A stretch of DNA of 30,130 bases from contig JAEDIG010000012.1 of assembly GCA_016292545.1 (NCBI GenBank), positions 1 through 30,130 of the forward strand, read 5' to 3'. The stretch is from Bacteroidaceae bacterium. Its GTDB lineage: Bacteria > Bacteroidota > Bacteroidia > Bacteroidales > Bacteroidaceae. The notes below the pieces were generated by a model, which was not told the origin of the DNA, searched no databases, and saw nothing but the letters and a program-made list of their open reading frames with translations. The translations under genes and the position numbers were made by a program. Shown one piece after another: positions 15,923 through 24,387 of this stretch; position 1 is the stretch's first letter; each line of letters starts with the position of its first letter.

Positions 15923-17797
15923 CTATAGTTGCTTCATAAGTTTTCTAATGTAAATACCAATGTTTGTATTATGCTCGTCAAGCTCAAGTTTCTTACGTAC
16001 ATCACTACTGATATGATAATGTCTTTTCAGCTGCATATATTCACCAACTTCCTTTCCACGGAGTCCAATCGCATAAAGACATACATAATTTATCTCTGAT
16101 TCAGTAAGTTCATGTTGTTCAAGGTATTCAATAAATTTAGGATGGGAAGCCTTAAACGCAAGACGAGTGGTATTCATGAACTCGTCCTTATTTTGAATAA
16201 TTTGATCTTTCCAAGTACCATACGGTTCTGCGTATGAGTCATTATCTGTGATACGTGATGCTAATAGTCCATTCAGCATCTCTATCCTGACTTTGATGGC
16301 ATCTTCGATGGGTTTTGCTAAATCTTTTTGTTTTTCCAATACTTCTTTAAGACTTTCACTTTCATTCTCAAGTTGCACTATTTTGAGTCGAAGGTTTTCT
16401 GCGACCAAAGATTGACGCTCACATTCTAATTCTGCGGTCTGTTTCTCAAGAATGGCATTATGTCTCTCCAACTCAAGCTTTTCATTTGCTTGTTGAAGAT
16501 TATGTCTTTCCAGATCAACTTGACGACTTCTCAATTCAAGGTTTTCATTTTCTTTTTTGAGATTTTCCTGTTCCAGTTGCAATCGTTGTTTTTCTTGTGT
16601 GTCTAACATGCTTTTGGCCTTTCCCAGCCTATAACGATAGTAAACACATCCGATGATAATCAGCAATACAAATACAATACATATACTTAACCAAATGATT
16701 TTATCAACTCTTTGTTTTTCCACCAAATTAGCTTTCTCCATTTCATGGCGTTCTTGGGCAAACAGTAAATCACGAGAAAAAATATTCATGTGAATAGAAT
16801 CAATGGTGGTTGAAAACTGCCGATATGCCGTCAATGCTCCGACTATATCACCCTTTAATTCCAAAATGTCAGATTGAATTGCCAGATATTTCAAAGAAGT
16901 TCTCACTTTTGAAGTAGAGTCTATAGAATCCATAAAACGGTTGGCATTATAGACATCACCTATTTTGCAATATGCCTCTACAATATCCAATTTACTTTCG
17001 TCACCCAAATCCTGTATGCGTTCATAGTTATGGAGAATATTTGCAATATCTTCCTTATCACCAAATTTTAAAGCATAAGAGAGGGCATATGGAGCAATAA
17101 CTATACCTAATTCTGAATTTTGCTTAACTCGTTCTTGTGCGATTGACATAACACTGTCTGCCAGGGTTCTATCGTTGTTAAGAATACTTCCATCCAAAAC
17201 ATTGGCAAGGCAAGATATTTCATAATCCGGACGATTAATGGCTTTATATAATTTTGCTGCATCAAGATTATTCTTTATATAATCATCTATCTTATATGTC
17301 GAATACAGAATAGTCGCCTGAGCGACCATGAGGTTTGCCATAGCCAAGGTATCGGATGCTTCTTGGCAAAATTCTTTTCCCCGCATGAAGCTTTGCATAG
17401 CTGCATCATCATCACCCTGATTCTGATAAATCCTACCTTGATAATAATATGTCCGTAGTCGCTCATCGGGAGTACCATGCTCAATATAATAATCAATAGC
17501 AGGTTGAAGGATGTCAAATGTTGTTGTATCAATACAGTTCTTATCCAACGCCATAGATTTAAGCAGCGCATATCTGGCAGAGGTTTCTTTTCCTTTAACA
17601 TTTGAGGCCGGGATGCCTTCCAATACAGCAAGGGCTGAATCCGGCTTGGTATTCATAAGACTCTCTGCCGTATCCATCTGTTTCCATGTCGGGCTATGTC
17701 TTTCACAGGCAGCCAACATAATGACAGAGAACAGCACAATAACTAGGGCTTTCGCATGAAGCAAATTGGCACAAGGAAGAATTTTGCCGTCAGCCAT
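15923..17797 (-). CDS. Lipoprotein-like TPR / transmembrane / coiled-coil / HTH regulator
   Basis: About 624 residues from the ATG at 17797. The frame is open to 17935, but a strong promoter has its -7 element at 17940-17933, so translation must begin further in; ATGs at 17863 and 17857 are alternatives. With the chosen start, a lipobox (IMLAAC, Cys ~31) follows a hydrophobic run. Residues ~40-360 are helical TPR-like repeats (for example RTYYYQGRIYQNQGDDDAAMQSF). A membrane segment lies at ~367-387 (IIWLSICIVFVLLIIIGCVYY), then a long Glu/Gln/Leu coiled coil (~395-495), and a C-terminal LuxR-like HTH (~560-615: LTESEINYVCLYAIGLRGKEVGEYM). The layout implies periplasmic sensing joined directly to a cytoplasmic DNA-binding domain. 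It lies upstream of the barrel/GLPGLI operon and probably controls it. Codon use is AT-rich. Confidence 0.85.
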   Translation of the reverse strand: MADGKILPCANLLHAKALVIVLFSVIMLAACERHSPTWKQMDTAESLMNTKPDSALAVLEGIPASNVKGKETSARYALLKSMALDKNCIDTTTFDILQPAIDYYIEHGTPDERLRTYYYQGRIYQNQGDDDAAMQSFMRGKEFCQEASDTLAMANLMVAQATILYSTYKIDDYIKNNLDAAKLYKAINRPDYEISCLANVLDGSILNNDRTLADSVMSIAQERVKQNSELGIVIAPYALSYALKFGDKEDIANILHNYERIQDLGDESKLDIVEAYCKIGDVYNANRFMDSIDSTSKVRTSLKYLAIQSDILELKGDIVGALTAYRQFSTTIDSIHMNIFSRDLLFAQERHEMEKANLVEKQRVDKIIWLSICIVFVLLIIIGCVYYRYRLGKAKSMLDTQEKQRLQLEQENLKKENENLELRSRQVDLERHNLQQANEKLELERHNAILEKQTAELECERQSLVAENLRLKIVQLENESESLKEVLEKQKDLAKPIEDAIKVRIEMLNGLLASRITDNDSYAEPYGTWKDQIIQNKDEFMNTTRLAFKASHPKFIEYLEQHELTESEINYVCLYAIGLRGKEVGEYMQLKRHYHISSDVRKKLELDEHNTNIGIYIRKLMKQL

Positions 17798-17932
17798 AGA
17801 AGAATTTTCTTCTGATGACAGCAAAAAGATGATATGTTGTATCTTATTTTTAATCATTGTCATTATCAAAATAAAGCCTTCTGTATTCACCTTCTCAGCA
17901 AGAATATTGCCAACAACGGTGATACTAAGGCG

Positions 17933-17963
17933 CAAAGGTACTATAAAATCTTCAGTCTGACAA
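17933..17963 (-). promoter_or_regulatory. Promoter of the TPR/HTH regulator gene
   Basis: On the minus strand TTG (17963-17961) is followed after exactly 20 bases by TACCTTTG (17940-17933), a full match to the Bacteroidota consensus. Its position rules out the first in-frame ATG (17935) as the start from this promoter. Confidence 0.7.
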
Positions 17964-18250
17964 GCTTTTAGTCTAATAAAATAACAATCGTTATCTATTT
18001 TTATTCAAATTTACTATACAATATATATAATATAAGGTATAAATGCCGCTTTGTTCATCATTGAAATTCGTATAACACTTGCCACATCACCTTTCCTTGG
18101 TATAAACCTTAAATAAACATATCTGACATTGCGTCTCAAATACTTTAAATTCAAAGACATTCTGATATATTTTGATTCGATAAAACATTATTTTTGTCAT
18201 CTAAACAGGGCATACTTAAAAGATTTTTATTAGCTGATGTTAAATTTAAG
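17964..18250. other. Gene-free AT-rich stretch
   Basis: Very AT-rich DNA upstream of the regulator promoter. I see no gene, no clear palindrome and no promoter with both elements; TATTTTTG at 18189-18196 fits a -7 element but lacks a correctly spaced -33. Confidence 0.55.
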
Positions 18251-18427
18251 AAATTGCTGCCTAACTGGAGAAATTTTGCTGCCCAACTGGGTAACAAATT
18301 TTTTCCAGTTGGGTAGCAAATTCAGGCCTTCTGGCACTGTAGCCAGATGGAGGAAGGTCATACCTCGCCAAGGCCTTTTTCCGCTTTTCTCGGGGGAAAA
18401 ATTTTTTTTCCTCGCGAGGTAGCAAAG
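18251..18427. repeat. Cluster of hairpin repeats at the right edge of the AT-rich island
   Basis: Three copies of a (t)ttgctgcccaactgg-like unit: direct copies at about 18254-18268 and 18275-18290, and an inverted copy at 18305-18320. The last two form a 16-bp stem with one G-U pair and a 14-base loop. A second perfect hairpin, TCTGGC/GCCAGA, is at 18330-18347. A third pairs 18361-18368 with 18414-18421, enclosing a stem of TTTTTCC with GGAAAAA. The end of the third (GAGGTAGCAAAG) resembles the right end of the first (GGGTAGCAAA). No coding sense is seen. It may be a repeat element marking a junction. Confidence 0.65.
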
Positions 18428-18475
18428 TTTTTCACATATTTAGTTTTATTTTTTGGGGCAGAATAGTATGGAAGG

Positions 18476-18799
18476 CTATGCGTGTCTGTAATCATGCCTG
18501 TATTCGTTCGGTGTGGTTCCCTCCCATTTTTTGAATGCACGACTGAAGTATTGCGGGTACTGGTATCCCAGGCAATATGCTATTTCGCTTATGTTCTTGT
18601 TTTTTTGTAAAAACATTTCTTTTGCTGCATCCATTGTCTTTTGCTGAACATATTCCTGTGCCGACCTGCCTGTTTCCTTCTTTATGAGGTCACCAAAATA
18701 GTTGGGCGAAAGATGCAGTTGTTCGGCACACCTTACGTCTTTCAGAAAAATCACATACAGGCCGAAGTTTTTCCTGCAATTGGGTATGGGACGTGTGAT
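18476..18799 (-). pseudogene. Remnant of an AraC-family regulator (DNA-binding domain only)
   Basis: About 100 residues of sense sequence remain, with a GTG (18754) as the first possible start and a stop in frame at 18802-18800. The sequence is a clear AraC/XylS C-terminal double-HTH domain: AEQLHLSPNYFGDLIKKETGRSAQEYV for the first helix pair and ISEIAYCLGYQYPQYFSRAFKKWEGTTPNEYR for the second. Full proteins are normally near 290 residues, so the ~190-residue ligand-binding part is missing. Only about 170 bases separate the stop from leuS, leaving no room for it. The residues just before the domain look degraded. It is probably a decaying remnant, though a short stand-alone DNA-binding protein cannot be excluded. 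Confidence 0.75.
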
Positions 18800-18929
18800 T
18801 TACGATCCTTCCAGTACATTTACCAAAGGATGGCGGTTCTTAAGTCCCCAATACTTATTATAATCCATATTTTACGGAATTTACGTAAAAGCCTTTGTTC
18901 TTTTTTTCGTTTATTCCAAAGAAATTGAG

Positions 18930-18937
18930 TAACTTTG
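18930..18937 (+). promoter_or_regulatory. -7 promoter element of leuS
   Basis: TAACTTTG matches TAnnTTTG and lies 33 bases before the leuS ATG. The -33 position holds TTCG (18906-18909), a weak match. A small inverted repeat, TTTACG/CGTAAA (18871-18889), lies further upstream. Confidence 0.5.
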
Positions 18938-18970
18938 TGGGCGAAAACAAACAAATAACGTATTCTGAAA

Positions 18971-21886
18971 ATGGCAAGAGATTATAATTTTCAAGAAATT
19001 GAAAGGAAATGGCACCAGAAATGGAATGAACTCCAGACATATAAGGTGACTGAGGACGAGGGAAAGAAGAAATTTTATGTGCTCAACATGTTCCCCTATC
19101 CCAGTGGGGCAGGACTGCATGTGGGACACCCGCTTGGCTACATTGCCAGCGACATCTATGCACGCTACAAGCGCCTGCAGGGATTCAATGTGCTCAACCC
19201 CATGGGGTATGACGCATACGGCCTGCCTGCCGAGCAGCACGCCATCAAGACGGGACAGCATCCCGAAATAAGCACCTTCCAGAATATCGACCACTATCGC
19301 GAGCAGCTGGACAAGATAGGCTTCTCGTTCGACTGGGACCGCGAGGTGCGCACCTGCACGCCCGACTATTACCACTGGACACAGTGGGCCTTCCAGAAGA
19401 TGTTCGGCAGTTTCTTCTGCAACAAGGAGCAGAAGGCCATGCCCATAGAGGTGCTGACAGCACATTTTGAAAAGGAGGGTACGGGCGACTGGGATGTGGC
19501 CTGCACGGAGGAGATGCACTTCACCGCTGAGGAATGGAACAGCTGGGATGCCCGGAAGCAGAGCGATGTGCTGATGAACTACCGTCTGGCCTTTATGGGC
19601 GAGACCATGGTGAACTGGTGTCCGCAGTTGGGTACCGTTCTGGCCAACGATGAGGTGGTGAACGGTGTGAGCGAGCGCGGAGGCTACCCCGTGGAGCAGA
19701 AGAAGATGAGGCAGTGGTGCCTGCGTGTGAGTGCCTACAGCCAGCGTCTGCTTGACGGGCTGGAAACCATTCAGTGGAGCGACAGCATCAAGGAGACGCA
19801 GAAAAACTGGATTGGCCGCAGCGAGGGAACTGAGGTGCAGATAAGCGTGGCCGACAGCGATGTCCGCTTCACCATCTTCACCACCCGTGCCGACACCATG
19901 TTCGGCGTGACCTTCTTTGTGCTGGCTCCCGAGAGCGAACTGGTGGACCAGGTGACCACAGCCGGACAGCGCAAGGAGGTGGACGAATACATCAAGTATG
20001 TGAAGAGCCGTACAGAGCGCGAGCGCATGATTGACCACACGGTGACGGGTGTGTTCTCCGGTGCCTACGGTATCAATCCCATCACGGGCGACAAGTGCCC
20101 CATCTACATTGCAGAATATGTATTGGCCGGATATGGCACGGGTGCCATCATGGCCGTTCCCGCCCACGACAGCCGCGACTATGCTTTTGCCAAACACTTC
20201 GGGTTGCCCATCATCCCCTTGGTGGAGGGTGCCGATGTGAGCGAGGAGAGCTACGATGCCAAGGAAGGCATCGTTACCAATTCACCCGTGAGCGAGGACA
20301 AGAGCGTGAAATATGACGGCGAAGCCCTCTGCCTGAACGGACTCAGCATCAAGGAGGCCATCCAGGAGACCAAGCGTTTCGTGAGCGCACATAACCTGGG
20401 GCGTGTGAAGGTGAACTATCGCCTGCGCGATGCCATCTTCAGCCGCCAGCGCTATTGGGGCGAACCGTTCCCTGTATATTACAGGCAGGGCATTCCCACA
20501 ATGATTCCCGAGGAATGCCTGCCCGTGGAACTGCCCGAAGTGGAGAAGTTCCTCCCCACCGAGACGGGCGAACCCCCATTGGGCAATGCACAGGTGTGGG
20601 CCTGGGACGAGGTGAACAAGAAGGTGGTGGACAAGGCGTTGATTGACGACAAGACCGTCTTCCCCATCGAGCTATACACAATGCCGGGCTTTGCAGGCTC
20701 CAGTGCCTACTACCTGCGCTACATGGACCCCAAGAACGACCATGCACTCGTGAGCGAGAAGGCAGCTTCCTACTGGCAGAATGTGGACCTCTATGTGGGC
20801 GGCAGCGAGCATGCCACAGGCCACCTCATCTATTCCCGCTTCTGGAACAAGTTCCTTTTCGACTTGGGTATCAGCAAGAAGGAAGAGCCTTTCCAGAAAC
20901 TCATCAACCAGGGCATGATTCAGGGATGGTCCAGCTTTGTGTTCCGTGTGAAGGGCACGCAGACCTACGTGAGCTTCGACTTGCTCGATGTGCAGTATGA
21001 CGATGCAGCCAAGAAGAACCGCTATTTCTACCAGGGCACCGAGGCCGACCCCATCTATACCGACATAAGCACCGTGAAGAACGGCAACCAGCTGGATGTG
21101 GAAAAGTTCCGCGAGTGGATGCCGGAATTCAAGGATGCCGAAATCATCACGAACGAGGCCGGACAATACATCATCTCGCAGGCCATCGAAAAGATGTCGA
21201 AGTCTAAGTACAATGTGGTGAATCCCGATGACATATGTGAGCACTATGGTGCCGACACACTGCGCCTGTATGAAATGTTCCTTGGCCCCATTGAGCAGAG
21301 CAAGCCCTGGGATGTGGCTGGCATAGACGGCTGCTTCCGCTTCCTGAAGAAATTCTGGACGCTTTATTTCGACAGGGAGGGCAACCTCAGCTGTGACGAC
21401 AGTGAGCCAACGGCCGAAAACATGAAGAGCCTCCACAAACTCATCAAGAAAGTGACGGCCGACATAGAGGCCTTCTCCTACAACACCAGCGTGCCTGCCT
21501 TCATGGTGGCCACCACCGAGCTGTCGCAGCAGAAATGCCGCAGCCGCAAGGTGCTGGAGCCGCTGGCCGTGCTGATTGCACCCTTCTGTCCGCATGTGGC
21601 CGAAGAACTGTGGGAGGCGATGGGACACACCACAACTGTGTGTGATGCCACATGGCCTGTGTTTGAGGAAAAATACATGGTGGAGAGCACCGTGAAGATG
21701 CCCGTGCAGTTCAATGGCAAGGTACGCTTTACGATGACCTTTGATGCCAGCGCCACTCCCGATGCAATACTGGAAGCCGTGATGGGTGCACCCGAGGCGG
21801 CAAAGTATCTCAACGGCATGGAAGTGGTGAAGAAGATTGTGGTGCCCGGACGTATTGTGAATCTCGTAATCAAACCCAAGAACTGA
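18971..21886 (+). CDS. leuS: Leucyl-tRNA synthetase
   Basis: 971 residues, consistent with Bacteroidota LeuRS. It charges tRNA-Leu with leucine in the cytosol. The class I signature HIGH appears as HVGH (residues 50-53, in SGAGLHVGHPLGY), and KMSKS is exact at about 741-745 (AIEKMSKSKYN). The CP1 editing domain is present, with TIFTTRADTMFG near 300-315 and GYGTGAIMAVPAHDSRD near 385-402, containing the conserved editing-site residues. A Bacteroidota-type insertion precedes KMSKS, and the anticodon-binding domain (SYNTSVPAFM onward) and C-terminal domain follow. It is complete and first in a run of seven closely spaced rightward genes; the next starts 7 bases after its stop. Confidence 0.98.
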   Translation: MARDYNFQEIERKWHQKWNELQTYKVTEDEGKKKFYVLNMFPYPSGAGLHVGHPLGYIASDIYARYKRLQGFNVLNPMGYDAYGLPAEQHAIKTGQHPEISTFQNIDHYREQLDKIGFSFDWDREVRTCTPDYYHWTQWAFQKMFGSFFCNKEQKAMPIEVLTAHFEKEGTGDWDVACTEEMHFTAEEWNSWDARKQSDVLMNYRLAFMGETMVNWCPQLGTVLANDEVVNGVSERGGYPVEQKKMRQWCLRVSAYSQRLLDGLETIQWSDSIKETQKNWIGRSEGTEVQISVADSDVRFTIFTTRADTMFGVTFFVLAPESELVDQVTTAGQRKEVDEYIKYVKSRTERERMIDHTVTGVFSGAYGINPITGDKCPIYIAEYVLAGYGTGAIMAVPAHDSRDYAFAKHFGLPIIPLVEGADVSEESYDAKEGIVTNSPVSEDKSVKYDGEALCLNGLSIKEAIQETKRFVSAHNLGRVKVNYRLRDAIFSRQRYWGEPFPVYYRQGIPTMIPEECLPVELPEVEKFLPTETGEPPLGNAQVWAWDEVNKKVVDKALIDDKTVFPIELYTMPGFAGSSAYYLRYMDPKNDHALVSEKAASYWQNVDLYVGGSEHATGHLIYSRFWNKFLFDLGISKKEEPFQKLINQGMIQGWSSFVFRVKGTQTYVSFDLLDVQYDDAAKKNRYFYQGTEADPIYTDISTVKNGNQLDVEKFREWMPEFKDAEIITNEAGQYIISQAIEKMSKSKYNVVNPDDICEHYGADTLRLYEMFLGPIEQSKPWDVAGIDGCFRFLKKFWTLYFDREGNLSCDDSEPTAENMKSLHKLIKKVTADIEAFSYNTSVPAFMVATTELSQQKCRSRKVLEPLAVLIAPFCPHVAEELWEAMGHTTTVCDATWPVFEEKYMVESTVKMPVQFNGKVRFTMTFDASATPDAILEAVMGAPEAAKYLNGMEVVKKIVVPGRIVNLVIKPKN

Positions 21887-21893
21887 TTTCCCT

Positions 21894-22790
21894 ATGTCTC
21901 CATTACTCAACAAACACAGAATCTGGGAGTTTTTGAAGGATTTCCTGGCCATCAACCTTGGTTTGGCCATCTATTCGCTGGGCTGGGCGGCTTTCCTGCT
22001 GCCCTACCATATTGCCACGGGTGCCCTGGTGGGTGTGTGTGCCATCATCTATTATCTCACCAGTTTCCCGATGAGCTATTCCATCCTTATTGCCAACGGA
22101 GCCTTGCTGCTCACGGCCCTGAAGCAGTTGGGATGGAAGTTTACTGTGAAGACCGCATATGCGGTGGTGGCCCTCTCCACCTATCTGGAGCTGGGCCAGC
22201 AGTTGGTCACCGACTCCAACGGCCAGCTCATGCAGCTGATGGGCGAGGGGCAGGACTCCATGGCCTGTGTGCTGGGAGCCATTCTCAACGGTGTGGGCAT
22301 TGCCATTGTGTTCCTGGCCGGCGGCAGCACAGGCGGATGGGACATAGTGGCTGCTGTGGTGAACAAATACAAGAACATCAGTCTGGGCCGTGTGCTCCTT
22401 TTCCTTGACCTCTTTGTCATTGGTTCCTGCTGGCCCATCTTCCACGACTGGCGCATGGTGGTGTTCGGCTATGTCACGCTGGCCATCTACACGTATGTGC
22501 TCGACATGGTCATCAACAGTGCCCGCCAGGATGTGCAGTTCATCATCTTCACCCGTTGCCACATGGCCATCAGCGACCGTATCATCAGCGAAACGGCCCA
22601 TTCGGTGACCGTGCTCAACGGAGAAGGCTACTACAGCCACCAGGATGTGAAGATTCTCATAACCATTGTCCACAAGCGCGAGGCCATCAACATCCTTCGC
22701 ATGATTCACGACACCGATCCCTCGGCATTCGTGTCGCAGAGCAGGGTGGAGGGTGTCTACGGCAACGGGTTCAACCCCATCAAGACGTAG
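21894..22790 (+). CDS. YitT family membrane protein (first of a tandem pair)
   Basis: 298 residues. It has about five hydrophobic membrane segments in the first 200 residues (for example INLGLAIYSLGWAAFLLPY and ACVLGAILNGVGIAIVFLAG), the YitT signature GGSTGGWDIVAAVVNKYKNISLGRVLLFLD near 143-172, then a soluble C-terminal DUF2179-type domain. It should sit in the inner membrane. The family's transport or signalling function is not established. It starts 7 bases after leuS and is followed by a paralogue with the same layout and many identical motif residues. Confidence 0.93.
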   Translation: MSPLLNKHRIWEFLKDFLAINLGLAIYSLGWAAFLLPYHIATGALVGVCAIIYYLTSFPMSYSILIANGALLLTALKQLGWKFTVKTAYAVVALSTYLELGQQLVTDSNGQLMQLMGEGQDSMACVLGAILNGVGIAIVFLAGGSTGGWDIVAAVVNKYKNISLGRVLLFLDLFVIGSCWPIFHDWRMVVFGYVTLAIYTYVLDMVINSARQDVQFIIFTRCHMAISDRIISETAHSVTVLNGEGYYSHQDVKILITIVHKREAINILRMIHDTDPSAFVSQSRVEGVYGNGFNPIKT

Positions 22791-22859
22791 TGCTCTCTCC
22801 CGCATCGCCCAGGGAGAAATGAATGAAAAATATAATCCGTTAAACAATCCGTCCAAGCG

Positions 22860-23738
22860 ATGAAAACAGGAAAGTTAGCTCTCCTTCAGGACTATGGCAA
22901 GATTTTGCTGGGCCTGACCATCTATAGCATCGGCTATACCCTCTTTCTGCTGCCCTACCAGATTACCAGCGGCGGCGTGAGCGGTATAGCCGCCCTGATA
23001 TACTATGCCACGGGTTTCCAGGCACAATACAGCTATTTCATCATCAACTGTGCGCTGCTGGTGTTTGCCTTGCGCATCATGGGCCGCAGCTATTTCATGC
23101 GCACCATTGTGGCCACAACGCTGGTGAGTATGGGCATCGGTTTCCTTCAGGACCTCATCACACAGCCGGACGGTATGCTTCTCCGCTGCATTGGCGACCA
23201 GAAGTTCATGGCCTGTGTAATCGGAGGCTGCATGGAGGGACTGGGCTTGGCCATTGTGTTTCTGGCCGGCGGCAGCACGGGCGGCACCGACATCATAGCC
23301 TCGTGTGTAAACAAGTACAAGGACATCAGCTTGGGCCGCGTGATGCTCTATGCCGACATCCTCATCATCAGTTGCAGCTACCTTATCTTCCACGACATAG
23401 AGACCCTCGTGATAGGCTATCTCACGATGATGATTTCCATGAATGTGCTCGATTTCGTCATCAACGGAGCCCGCCAGAGTGTGCAGTTCATCATCATTTC
23501 CAACAAGCATGAGGAGATTGCCGAAAGCGTGAGCAGGAAGATGGAACGCGGAGTCACCATTCTCTATGGAGCGGGCTGGTATAGCAAGGAGCAGCGTCAG
23601 GTGCTCCTCATTCTGGCCAAGAAGCACGAGAGCCACCGGCTCTTCGCGCTCATACAGGAGATTGACCCCCGTGCCTTTGTTTCGATGAGCAATGTGGAGG
23701 GTGTGTTTGGAGAAGGATTCGACAAGATAAAGAAATAA
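22860..23738 (+). CDS. YitT family membrane protein (second of a tandem pair)
   Basis: 292 residues with the same plan as its upstream neighbour: membrane segments to about residue 200 (LTIYSIGYTLFLLPYQ, CVIGGCMEGLGLAIVFLAG), the signature GGSTGGTDIIASCVNKYKDISLGRVMLYAD near 138-167, and a C-terminal domain ending SNVEGVFGEGFDKI. The two are clearly homologous along their whole length but differ at many positions, so the duplication is old. The gap from the first copy is 69 bases, with a small 6-bp hairpin (22796-22801 with 22812-22817). The pyrophosphatase gene follows after 2 bases. Paired paralogues suggest a heterodimer, which is inference. Confidence 0.93.
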   Translation: MKTGKLALLQDYGKILLGLTIYSIGYTLFLLPYQITSGGVSGIAALIYYATGFQAQYSYFIINCALLVFALRIMGRSYFMRTIVATTLVSMGIGFLQDLITQPDGMLLRCIGDQKFMACVIGGCMEGLGLAIVFLAGGSTGGTDIIASCVNKYKDISLGRVMLYADILIISCSYLIFHDIETLVIGYLTMMISMNVLDFVINGARQSVQFIIISNKHEEIAESVSRKMERGVTILYGAGWYSKEQRQVLLILAKKHESHRLFALIQEIDPRAFVSMSNVEGVFGEGFDKIKK

Positions 23739-23740
23739 GC

Positions 23741-24343
23741 ATGTTTATGGAAAAGAACATATTGATAATGGCCACCAACAATGCCCACAAACTGGAAGAG
23801 GTGCGCCAGATATTGCAGGGACGCTATCAGGTGAAGGGCCTGGCCGACATAGGTTGTATGGAGGATGTGCCCGAGGATGCCGACACACTCCAGGGCAATG
23901 CCCTTCAGAAGGCACGTTATGTACACGACCATTACGGAGTGGACTGCTTTGCCGACGACACGGGGCTCGAAGTGGATGCGCTCAATGGAGCGCCAGGTGT
24001 CTACACGGCCCGCTTCGGACAGCAAAACGGATATGGGGAGAGCCATGATTCGGAAGCCAACATCCGTTGCCTGCTCGACAAATTGCAGGGAGCCACCTGC
24101 CGCACGGCCCGCTTCCGCACGATTATCGCGCTGGTGAAGGACGGTGAGGAGCATCTGTTCGAGGGCGTAGTGGAAGGCCATATCCTCGCGTCCAAGCAGG
24201 GAGAAGGCGGTTTTGGCTATGACCCTGTGTTTGCACCCGTTGAGAGCGGGAAGGCATTTGCCCTGATGACACCCGAGGAAAAGAACAGCATCAGCCATCG
24301 CGGAAGGGCCACACGCAAGCTGGCCGACTATTTGCTCTCCTGA
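23741..24343 (+). CDS. rdgB: Non-canonical purine NTP pyrophosphatase (RdgB/HAM1 family)
   Basis: 200 residues; the second ATG at 23747 gives 198 and fits the family N-terminus equally well. It hydrolyses dITP, ITP and XTP to monophosphates, keeping deaminated purines out of DNA and RNA. Family motifs are all present: MATNNAHKLEEV (substrate loop) near the start, FADDTGLEVDALNGAPGVYTARF in the middle with the catalytic Asp pair, GEGGFGYDPVF, and the C-terminal SHRGRA. It is cytosolic. It starts 2 bases after the second yitT, consistent with co-transcription, and porZ follows after 44 bases that show no promoter match. Confidence 0.96.
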   Translation: MFMEKNILIMATNNAHKLEEVRQILQGRYQVKGLADIGCMEDVPEDADTLQGNALQKARYVHDHYGVDCFADDTGLEVDALNGAPGVYTARFGQQNGYGESHDSEANIRCLLDKLQGATCRTARFRTIIALVKDGEEHLFEGVVEGHILASKQGEGGFGYDPVFAPVESGKAFALMTPEEKNSISHRGRATRKLADYLLS

Positions 24344-24387
24344 CAAGTATTTTCCCCCTAACCCCCCTTATATTAATTAATGTATAT

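Noticed and set aside
18911..20197. 428-residue leftward open frame opposite leuS
   Set aside because: It is a shadow of leuS and runs through the leuS promoter; its sequence has no domain.
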